From Terriglobales bacterium (GTDB lineage: Bacteria; Acidobacteriota; Terriglobia; Terriglobales; Acidobacteriaceae), in the NCBI GenBank assembly GCA_035651655.1, contig DASRFG010000023.1, positions 310,001 through 374,000 of the forward strand: DNA of 64,000 nucleotides, given 5' to 3'. The position numbers and the translations under genes are program-made. Below are positions 43,019 to 49,106 of the stretch, in pieces. Under the pieces are notes generated by a model, which ran no database searches, was not told where the DNA came from, and saw only the letters and a program-made list of their open reading frames with translations. Within the stretch, counting starts at the first letter, position 1; each line of letters starts with the position of its first letter.

Positions 43019-43366
43019 ATGGGAAACGGCGAAAGTGGAGCGAAACAACCCGCCGATGAAAGACGCCGGGCGGAGCGCCGGCGCGGCGCCGATCGCCGGG
43101 GCAGCGCGTCTGAACGCCGGGCGGGAGCTTCGGGACGCCGCTCGGTAGACCAGTTTGCAGAAAGCGATGTGCACGTGCTCACTCTGGCAGCAGCCGTCAT
43201 CCTCGCGCCCAGGTTGCAAGCTCTGGAATTCCGCGACACCATGGGAATTCGCAAGCTGATTCACGAGGCGGTGAACCTTTCCAGGCTGATCCTGCAAAAA
43301 GCGGAGGTGGAGCACGCCAGAGATTTTGTGGAAGAGGAATCTGCGCGAAAACGCAACCTGCAATAG
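43019..43366 (+). CDS. Small basic-tail helical protein of unknown function
   Basis: A 115-residue frame with a strongly basic low-complexity N-terminus (ERRRAERRRGADRRG) and a hydrophobic/helical C-terminal half (VHVLTLAAAVILAPRLQALE, then LIHEAVNLSRLILQKAEVEH). The C-terminal half looks like real protein sequence. The minus-strand alternative across the same region (42854-43363) looks like a shadow. No ribosome-binding site is obvious before the ATG, so the start is uncertain. It lies upstream of the P-loop kinase on the same strand by about 105 bp. Function unknown. Confidence 0.5.
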   Translation: MGNGESGAKQPADERRRAERRRGADRRGSASERRAGASGRRSVDQFAESDVHVLTLAAAVILAPRLQALEFRDTMGIRKLIHEAVNLSRLILQKAEVEHARDFVEEESARKRNLQ

Positions 43367-43471
43367 CCTCCTCTTTGATTGCTTTCACAGCTTTTTCACC
43401 TTCCTTATTAGCGCATCAGCAGATTGCCCACTCACAGCTCTCTGTGTTACAAGCCAAACATGAGGAAGTGG

Positions 43472-44422
43472 ATGCGCGACCGCCTGCGTCGCGGCAAGAA
43501 AAAGCCCGAATCTGGCACCCCAGAGCCTGCACAAAGTCCCTCTCCAGAATTGCCACCGTTGCAACCTTACCTTATGGACCGGGACTCCCTTGTAGAAACC
43601 GAGAAGCCTACAGCAAACCGACCTAGGATCATCGAGGAGCAGCCGACGCCGGCGGAGAAGCTGCCCGCCGAGGCGCGCGCTGCCACTTCCTCCGGTGAAG
43701 CGCCCAAGCGTAAACGGCGTCGTGGCCGCCGCGGGCGTGGTAAATCGCAAGGGAGAGCATCGGGCACACAGCAGCGTGGCGCACAGCCTCTGCAGCCGGC
43801 TTATCCCGAAGGCAGCGGTCCAGGAGACTTGAGCGGTGCAAGTGCAGAGTCGTCAGAAGCTCGGCCTTCGCACTCGGCCGCGCATCCTGCGCACCGGCCG
43901 CAACGCCACCAGCCCCAGCGCCAACCGCGTGCGCCACAACCGGCGCCAGGTCAACAGCTCAGGCCGTCGAAGGGAGTGGTAGTGCTGGCCATTGGCCTGC
44001 CGGGTTCAGGGAAAAGTACATGGTTTAAGCGCAAGAATGTGGTTCCGCTCTCCAGCGACATGCTGCGGGCCATGCTCTTTGATGACGTAACCCAGCAGCG
44101 CTTCCAGGACCTGGTTTTTTCCACCCTGCGTTCGCTGTTGCGCGCCCGGATGATCGCGGGCATGCCCACGAATTACGTTGATGCTACGAACCTGTCACCC
44201 CACGAACGGCGCAGCTGGATCAAGATGGCACACGACTTCGGTTACGAGGTGCAGGCGGTGTTCTTCGACGTCCCGGTGGAGGTCTGCATGGAACGCAATC
44301 GCCGCCGCGAACGGGTGGTGCCGGAAGATGTGATGCAGCGCATGGCCGCGAAACTGCGGCCGCCTGAATTTGAGGAGGGCTTTTCGAAGGTGACTGTGGT
44401 GCGGGTCAAAGAGAAAGCCTAG
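43472..44422 (+). CDS. P-loop kinase (PNK/zeta-like) with a long basic disordered N-terminus
   Basis: A 316-residue protein starting at ATG 43472 (GAGGAAG upstream; ATG 43460 is possible). The first 165 residues are low-complexity: acidic/proline-rich, then a basic patch KRKRRRGRRGRGK (80-91 region), then His/Gln/Pro-rich. The C-terminal 150 residues form an AAA_33-type kinase with Walker A GLPGSGKST (175-183, K181), SSDMLRAMLF, NYVDATNLSPHERRSW and an Arg-rich lid (CMERNRRRERVVPEDVM). Such domains phosphorylate nucleic-acid ends or small molecules. The basic tail suggests RNA or DNA binding. Its stop is 4 bp from that of the convergent isochorismatase gene. Confidence 0.8.
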   Translation: MRDRLRRGKKKPESGTPEPAQSPSPELPPLQPYLMDRDSLVETEKPTANRPRIIEEQPTPAEKLPAEARAATSSGEAPKRKRRRGRRGRGKSQGRASGTQQRGAQPLQPAYPEGSGPGDLSGASAESSEARPSHSAAHPAHRPQRHQPQRQPRAPQPAPGQQLRPSKGVVVLAIGLPGSGKSTWFKRKNVVPLSSDMLRAMLFDDVTQQRFQDLVFSTLRSLLRARMIAGMPTNYVDATNLSPHERRSWIKMAHDFGYEVQAVFFDVPVEVCMERNRRRERVVPEDVMQRMAAKLRPPEFEEGFSKVTVVRVKEKA

Positions 44423-44426
44423 CCGG

Positions 44427-45023
44427 CTATTTCAAATACGGCAGCAATTCTTTAAACGCCGGAACGCCTGACGAGCGCAGCAACTCATACATCATCATTT
44501 CAGTGGAAGAAATCACTGCCCCGGCATCGCGCATTCGCTCCAGCCCGATTTTCCAATTCCACTCTGAGCGCGAACTCACAGCGTCAGAAGCGACATGCAC
44601 TAAATAGCCGTTGTTGAGCGCGCCCAGCGCAGTCTGCATTACGCAGATGTGTGCCTCCATACCGCAAAGCAGTATCGTATTTCGGCGGCCAGGCAGCCGC
44701 TGGAGCGTGTTGCAGAATTCCGCGCTGCCGAAACAGGAGAATTGCTGCTTATCAGTGACTGCTACGTCGGTTAACAACTCGCTGATTTCCGGAACAATAT
44801 TGCCCAGGCCCTTGGCATATTGCGTAGTAGCGAGCACTGGCAGCTTCAACAGCCTGGCCAGGCGGATCAGCAGTTGCGTATTCCGCACCAGCCGGTCTTT
44901 TTCGTAGATGGGCGGCAGGAGCTTCTCCTGAACATCCACAACTAGCAAAGCGCACTTTTCTGCTTCGAGCGGCCGGCGAGCTACTTCGCTAATAGAGGTG
45001 ATGCTCCCGACGACTGTGCCCAT
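44427..45023 (-). CDS. Isochorismatase-family hydrolase
   Basis: A 198-residue cysteine hydrolase with the family triad: D30 in LLVVDVQEKLL, K92 in VTDKQQFSCF and C127 in LCGMEAHICVMQTA, including the cis-peptide motif before the Cys. It is similar to the ycaC/isochorismatase-like hydrolases acting on amides or carbamates. The natural substrate is not known. The protein is complete and cytoplasmic. The gene converges with the P-loop kinase gene, so the two are independent units. Confidence 0.88.
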   Translation of the reverse strand: MGTVVGSITSISEVARRPLEAEKCALLVVDVQEKLLPPIYEKDRLVRNTQLLIRLARLLKLPVLATTQYAKGLGNIVPEISELLTDVAVTDKQQFSCFGSAEFCNTLQRLPGRRNTILLCGMEAHICVMQTALGALNNGYLVHVASDAVSSRSEWNWKIGLERMRDAGAVISSTEMMMYELLRSSGVPAFKELLPYLK

Positions 45024-45391
45024 GAAAGCTCCTCATCACTTCCCGAGATTCTAACGCTTGCCCTGCTTATGATGGTGCAGTGCTGTCTCGACCAGCAGCT
45101 CGCAGTAGTCACTCGGGAGTGCAGCGCTCGCCGGCTGCTCAGGTCTGCTGAAATACGCGCCACTGAAGGCTTCCGGCCCACAACAATGGCATCTTTCTTT
45201 AGCACAAACAGATCTAATAACTAGCAATTTATGACAAGGCTGAGGTAGGCAGGACCGGTCGGCGCCAGCCTCTCTGATAACGAGTTGCATTTACGGCGGG
45301 AGCGTTTGCTCCTGCCGATGCTTTTTTAGGAAGCAGAGGCGCTGCTGAAACTCCGGTTCCCTGCCCAGTTACATCGAAGGAGGCACCTAAG
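45024..45391. other. Intergenic region and tonB leader
   Basis: A 368-bp stretch without a convincing gene between the divergent isochorismatase and tonB genes. Its right part forms the tonB leader, which holds a terminator-like hairpin (separate entry) and the AAGGAGG ribosome-binding site at 45377-45383. Upstream of the hairpin the sequence GGCTGAGGTAGG...CAGCCTCTC (about 45239-45273) can also pair. I do not recognise a named riboswitch here. Confidence 0.5.
45295..45327 (+). terminator. Terminator-like hairpin in the tonB leader
   Basis: GGCGGGAGC (45295-45303), loop GTTT, GCTCCTGCC (45308-45316) form nine pairs with one G-U, followed after 5 nt by six T (45322-45327). It has the form of an intrinsic terminator but lies 64 nt before the tonB start codon and far from any upstream plus-strand gene end, so it may be an attenuator. 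Confidence 0.65.
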
Positions 45392-46136
45392 ATGTTTGAA
45401 CAGAGCCTCATTGAATCCAGCAATAAGAAACCTGGCACCCGCCGCGGAGCGGCTACAGTCCTATCATTTTGCGATCCAGGGCGCGATTATCGCCATCCTC
45501 GTGCTGCTGCCGTTATTGTTCGTGCAAGCTTTGCCGACGCACACGCTGCTTACGGAACTGGTGGCCCCTCCGCCACCACCTCCACCTCCGCCGCCTCCAG
45601 CGGCAGCCGCCGCAGTGAGACCGCGGGCGGTTAAAACCGTGGCCGATACCGGCGAGCTTCACACTCCTACCCGCATTCCGAAGAAGGTCATGAGGGTGGA
45701 GGACGTGGAGCAAGCTTCGGCTGCGCCTCCTCCGGGCGCGGTAACCGGCGGTGTTCCGGGCGGAGTCGCCGGCGGACAAATCGGCGGCGTTTTGGGCGGC
45801 GTGCTTGCCTCGACTCCGGTGGCCGTGCCCAAAATAGCGGCGCCACAGCGCGTTCGCGTCTCGCAGGGCGTGACCCAGGGTCTGTTACAGCATAAGGTTG
45901 AGCCACAATATCCGGCCCTCGCCCGCTCAGCTCGCGTTCAGGGCACCGTGATTCTGCACGCCCTCATTGGAAAAGATGGCCAGGTGAAAAATCTGCAGTT
46001 GGTGAGCGGCCATCCCATGCTAGCCAAGGCAGCCTTGGATGCGGTTCGGCAATGGAAATATAAGCCCTACTCCCTGAACGGACAGCCGACCGAAATTGAA
46101 ACCGAGGTCACGGTGAACTTCACACTGAACAGCTGA
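45392..46136 (+). pseudogene. tonB: Energy-transducing TonB protein, frameshifted
   Basis: ATG 45392 has a strong AAGGAGG site and begins MFEQSLIESSNKKPGTRRGA, as acidobacterial TonB proteins do. After LSF the frame is lost. The membrane helix (AIQGAIIAILVLLPLLFVQA), the proline run, the Gly-rich linker and the TonB_C domain (VEPQYPALARSARVQGTVIL, AALDAVRQWKYKPY) continue in the +1 frame. A single extra T in TTTT at 45467-45470 accounts for the shift. Removing it restores 247 residues. The intact domain on both sides suggests a sequencing error or a slippage-decoded gene rather than an old pseudogene. TonB would energise the receptor at 6232-9780. A TTG at 45396 opens the second frame but is an unlikely start. 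Confidence 0.82.
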
Positions 46137-46242
46137 TCGCATCCGGAGGACTAAACCACAGAGGGACACAGAGTACAGGGAGGTAAAGCTCGATACGAAG
46201 ATCTCATTACTTTGTGTCCCCTGATATTGGCTTGCGACGATC

Positions 46243-46284
46243 GAAACCAGAAACTGAAAACTGGCGACTGACAATTGCCCACTG
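46243..46284. repeat. Heptanucleotide tandem repeat
   Basis: Six consecutive 7-bp units with consensus nnAACTG: GAAACCA, GAAACTG, AAAACTG, GCGACTG, ACAATTG, CCCACTG. They occupy the gap between tonB and ssrA. Units are degenerate but keep exact 7-nt spacing. Confidence 0.7.
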
Positions 46285-46324
46285 ATCTCTTGTATCTTGC
46301 CTGCTTTCAACAGCATCTAATCAA

Positions 46325-46353
46325 TTGACTTCCAAGTGCTTACTACCTAAATT
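46325..46353 (+). promoter_or_regulatory. Putative sigma-70-type promoter of ssrA with dyad
   Basis: TTGACT (46325-46330), a 17-nt spacer and TAAATT (46348-46353) resemble -35/-10 boxes and would start transcription near 46360, about 67 nt before the mature tmRNA. A perfect dyad ACTTCCAA/TTGGAAGT (46328-46335 and 46352-46359) overlaps both boxes and could be an operator or a leader hairpin. Confidence 0.45.
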
Positions 46354-46426
46354 GGAAGTAGTTCTTTGAAGGTCCGCAAATCGGCCGCAGGTTACATTCA
46401 GTACCATCCAACGCGGCCGCCCGAAT

Positions 46427-46792
46427 GGGGGCGTCACGGCTTCGACGGGGATGCTTGCGGCCAAGAGGCATGCCGGGGGGCACACACCCGTAATCGCGTG
46501 CAAAACTAGAAATGCCAATCAACAGATGGCATACGCTGCTTAATTAGTTAAGTAGCCGCTCTCCGCCGCTTTGCCCGTGGGCTGCGGAAGGGCGTCGCAC
46601 AGCGGGCTGGCTTGCGCGGCTACGTCTGGGCCGCGCGGGCGAGATCCACAGGCTAGCGACTCGCGTTTCTTGTCGGTCCTGAGCGCGCGTCGCGAACGTT
46701 CCCGGGTAATTCCGGGAGCATGGACTCGACTACGCATGTAGTCTCTTGACCAGTAACATCTTCGGACGCGGGTTCGACTCCCGCCGCCTCCA
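46427..46792 (+). ncRNA. ssrA: tmRNA
   Basis: The 5' end GGGGGCGTCACGGCTTCGAC and the 3' end GTTCGACTCCCGCCGCCTCC form the tRNA-like domain. GGGGGCG (46427-46433) pairs with CGCCTCC (46785-46791) with the characteristic third-position G-U. The tag frame is GCC AAT CAA CAG ATG GCA TAC GCT GCT TAA at 46514-46543, encoding ANQQMAYAA, an alanine-ended degradation tag. Pseudoknot-like GC-rich segments fill the rest. tmRNA rescues stalled ribosomes with SmpB. Unlike most, no CCA is encoded here (A then CAC). A second copy of the last bases at 49039 does carry CCA, showing that the original 3' end was displaced by an insertion. Confidence 0.95.
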
Positions 46793-46793
46793 C
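46773..46793 (+). repeat. Left direct repeat (att-like) in the tmRNA 3' end
   Basis: A 21-bp sequence beginning TTCGACTCCCGCC and ending CCTCCAC, covering the T-arm and acceptor 3' strand of ssrA. It recurs exactly at 49039-49059. The tmRNA 3' end is a classic target of tyrosine-recombinase elements. Confidence 0.88.
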
Positions 46794-47212
46794 ACTCTTT
46801 TCATTCAGCAACTTACGCTGATCTCCACCGCGAGTTCCCAGTCCGAAACACAAGCCGGGTGCGCTCTTCAAGATGGCCAGCCGGGTACTTTGTGATGAGC
46901 CACACATCGGCGTTCCATCAGAAACATCACACCCTCCGAATAACCAGAACTAGGTTGGGTTGCAAATAACTTCCGCATAGCCCGTCAGTCACCCAGCGGA
47001 AATCCTTGTGGCGCGATGAACGCGGGCGTGAAGAGACCTCTGAAACCAAAATTACGTTTCCGCTCGATTTCTCTCTGTACAGCGTCTTCGGCCAAACCCG
47101 TCCGGTGGACCGCAAAGCCTTTGTTCTCCAAAAACGTATTGATGCGAACGACGAGCGTGGAGATTGGCAAGGATCGGCGTGGGCATCGCTATCCCTTCCA
47201 CATCAATGCACA

Positions 47213-47443
47213 TTATTTCCTAACGAGCATCGCGACAGCACACACCGCAAGGGCCGCAAAAATCAGTCCGGCTGTGAAGTGCAACGTCCGCCGCAAGGGG
47301 CCTTTCGAATACAGCGGCGGGGCACCAGTAATGCTGCTACGAAGAAAGACGAACGCTGCCCACAAACTTAGTGCCAAGGCGACAAGAACTCCCACTGAGC
47401 GGCCCCCTGACACGCGAATTGCGAGAATCACGGAAGTAGTCAC
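47213..47443 (-). CDS. Small two-helix membrane protein in the ssrA islet
   Basis: A 76-residue protein with two hydrophobic helices (VGVLVALALSLWAAFVFLR and LHFTAGLIFAALAVCAVAML) joined by a basic loop. Its ATG overlaps the stop of the preceding gene by 4 nt (ATGA), which supports both as real and coupled. No family is recognised. In an islet with toxin-like fragments it could be an immunity protein, but that is only a guess from context. Confidence 0.55.
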   Translation of the reverse strand: MTTSVILAIRVSGGRSVGVLVALALSLWAAFVFLRSSITGAPPLYSKGPLRRTLHFTAGLIFAALAVCAVAMLVRK

Positions 47444-47748
47444 GTTCTTGGAAGCCCGGCGCTATCGATGTTGCTCGTAACCTGAAGTTTCTTGAGACTG
47501 CTATCGAGTAGGTAGTATCCGAATGGCAATGCAACGATATTTGCGATGAAAGCGAGCATGGGGATGAACGCAAAAGAAAGCAGGAGGAATGCGATCTGAA
47601 CGAAAGCCAACAAAGCGGCCCTCCGCCACACGGCTAAGGACCTGCAATGCTTGCGATATAACTTAAGGACATATGCAATCGTCCCAAGCGGAAGCAGCGC
47701 AGCCGCCGTCCATGTGAACCACGGTAGATTCAACAAATGCAAGAGCAT
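47440..47748 (-). CDS. Small membrane protein in the ssrA islet
   Basis: A 102-residue protein starting at ATG 47748 (AAAGG 8 nt upstream; a GTG at 47757 is also in frame). Three hydrophobic segments are visible (TWTAAALLPLGTIAYVL, AALLAFVQIAFLLLSFAFIP and LAFIANIVALPFGYYLL), and the C-terminus is polar. It lies 18 nt after the toxin-like fragment stop and overlaps the next gene by 4 nt. Function unknown. Position just downstream of a toxin C-terminus would suit an immunity role. Confidence 0.55.
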   Translation of the reverse strand: MLLHLLNLPWFTWTAAALLPLGTIAYVLKLYRKHCRSLAVWRRAALLAFVQIAFLLLSFAFIPMLAFIANIVALPFGYYLLDSSLKKLQVTSNIDSAGLPRT

Positions 47749-47766
47749 GATCCTCACCTTTACGGA

Positions 47767-48174
47767 CTACTTGCACTGCCCCGAAGACGCAGATCCATAT
47801 TCGTTAACCAATGCGACTGCTCCTTGGTAATCAGCATTTGCAAGAAGTCCTGCCAAACCGGCCCGAGCTCCCGCCTGTTCGCCAATCGTGTATTTCGAGA
47901 TTCTAGATCCATGTTTGGCCACTTGCTGCGCAGCCACAATGCCCACCTCATTGGAATAGTCGGCCATTACAGTCCCTACACCGATGACCTCGCCTAGAGA
48001 GGGGCTCGGCGGCGCAGAACTATTCACAAAACCGCTTTCGGCGTCTGCTAAGAACTGGCCAAAGCATGAAGGCCTCGAGTCGCTCTCTGGACCGAATACT
48101 GAAAAGTCCGTGAAGAATGATTTTGTGAAGTTCCACGCCCAACTACTGTTGTTTGCGGCCTCAGATCCTACAGG
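47767..48174 (-). pseudogene. Orphan Rhs/YD-type toxin C-terminal fragment
   Basis: An open frame of 135 residues bounded upstream by a stop codon and lacking a good start. It reads SEAANNSSWAWNFTKSFFTD, then RPSCFGQFLADAESG, then a Gly/Ala-rich segment (SPSLGEVIGVGTVMADYSNE, KYTIGEQAGARAGLAGLLAN) to the stop. The pattern WxxxxxKSFF...RPSCF is one I associate with C-termini of acidobacterial RHS-repeat proteins, here without the repeat body. A GTG at 48027 could start an 86-residue remnant. Probably a relic left after the rest of the gene was lost. Confidence 0.5.
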
Positions 48175-48181
48175 TCACCAA

Positions 48182-48610
48182 TCATCGAGTACGTGTCATC
48201 GCGACTAGGAAAGAGGCCAGCAACAGGATCAAGCTAGCGAAACCCCAGTAGAGCATCCACGCAGAGGACCTTCCGCGATTCGTAGTTTCCTTAGCAGAGC
48301 TTATCGACTCAAAGTCCAAGACTACGTCCTGGGATTTTCGACGGAGAATCCATCCAGTCATCAGCCATGCTAACCCGGACACCACGCTGATCGACACAAG
48401 AAATGGGGCTGCTGCCCACCAAGCAAAGAGTGTCTCATGCTCGCCTACTGCAACAACTGTGAGAGCGAGAAAACAAAGATATTTAGTCAACGTGAGCCAG
48501 GGTTCCAACCAGTCTGCACCATACTTCACCCGACACACGGCCAGAGCGGTGAGAGAGCCACCAACCCCAAGTACTAGGAAGATCTGGATGTCGTCGATCA
48601 GATGCGTCAT
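48182..48610 (-). CDS. Four-helix membrane protein in the ssrA islet
   Basis: A 142-residue protein with four hydrophobic segments (IQIFLVLGVGGSLTALAVC, LTKYLCFLALTVVAVG, APFLVSISVVSGLAWLMTGW and MLYWGFASLILLLASFLVAM) and a polar loop between the third and fourth. It starts 12 nt after the stop of a frameshifted toxin-like fragment and ends just before another. No known family is recognised. The arrangement toxin fragment followed by membrane protein is repeated in this islet, which suggests immunity-like partners. This is inference from order only. Confidence 0.6.
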   Translation of the reverse strand: MTHLIDDIQIFLVLGVGGSLTALAVCRVKYGADWLEPWLTLTKYLCFLALTVVAVGEHETLFAWWAAAPFLVSISVVSGLAWLMTGWILRRKSQDVVLDFESISSAKETTNRGRSSAWMLYWGFASLILLLASFLVAMTRTR

Positions 48611-48622
48611 CGTCCTAGTCCC

Positions 48623-48834
48623 TCACTGGTGCGCGTAGCAGTAAGCGGCTGAACCGGCATAGACAAGCGCATCGAATCCGAGCTTGCCCAAACCTAATGG
48701 AGTTCCCGCTAAAAGCGCGTCGGTAGCAACCCCGAATAGCCCTTAGAAGTGGCTACAGGCACACCGACCTTTACGAGTGCCTCGCCGACGACCGGCAATC
48801 CCTGGGACAAAAGCTGCGTTTGTATGCTCGCGAG
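48623..48834 (-). pseudogene. Frameshifted remnant of a second toxin-like C-terminus
   Basis: Two short frames on the minus strand together read like one protein end: LASIQTQLLSQGLPVVGEAL, then VGVPVATS, then after a frame change ATDALLAGTPLGLGKLGFD and ALVYAGSAAYCYAHQ before the stop at 48623. Neither part has a proper start. The style is that of C-termini of RHS-associated proteins. It is judged a decayed relic. Confidence 0.45.
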
Positions 48835-49038
48835 CTAGCCGGGGTACCTCCAAGATCGTATAGGCGTTTTGTATCATTGAGGTTCATGTTGTAAATAGAT
48901 CATGTGCGTTCGGAAAAGCCACCTGTAACAAGTTTCGTGTGTAATTCATGTGTAATCGAACGCCCATTTTGGCAGATTGAGCGTTTCTCGCGTTACCGTG
49001 TTTTTAATAACTTCCGTAGAATGAGTAAACCGAAATGT

Positions 49039-49059
49039 TTCGACTCCCGCCGCCTCCAC
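49039..49059 (+). repeat. Right direct repeat (att-like), original tmRNA end
   Basis: An exact copy of the 21-bp ssrA 3' segment at 46773-46793. Here it is followed by CA, giving CCTCCACCA with an encoded CCA at 49059-49061. This is the expected native tmRNA end, so the islet entered at this site and left the original 3' end here. Confidence 0.88.
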
Positions 49060-49106
49060 CATCCATTTACCCTGGCTTCGCGTACCCGGCGTGTACCTCG
49101 GCCCCC

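Larger units (their letters stand above)
46794..49059. mobile_element. Decayed genomic islet integrated at ssrA
   Basis: The 2.27-kb segment is bounded by the exact 21-bp repeat of the tmRNA end. It appears AT-richer than its flanks. It carries only minus-strand genes: two toxin-like C-terminal fragments and three small membrane proteins, described separately. The first 419 bp (46794-47212) hold no convincing gene. A frame ending at 46985 (about 61 residues, RRNFGFRGLFTPAF-like) may be another broken C-terminus. No integrase is visible, so the element has probably lost it or moved passively. Confidence 0.75.

Noticed and set aside
42854-43363. Minus-strand 169-residue frame
   Set aside because: Antisense of the small basic-tail protein. 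The plus-strand reading has the more protein-like helical C-terminal half.
46540-46907. Minus-strand frames across the tmRNA 3' half
   Set aside because: They lie over ssrA and the islet boundary and show no family features.
48175-48177. TGA upstream of the toxin-like fragment as a third selenocysteine site
   Set aside because: There is no conserved frame across it, no Cys expected and no suitable hairpin. The region is decayed.
46794-49038. Integrase or transposase inside the ssrA islet
   Set aside because: No frame shows recombinase motifs. The longest frames are membrane proteins.
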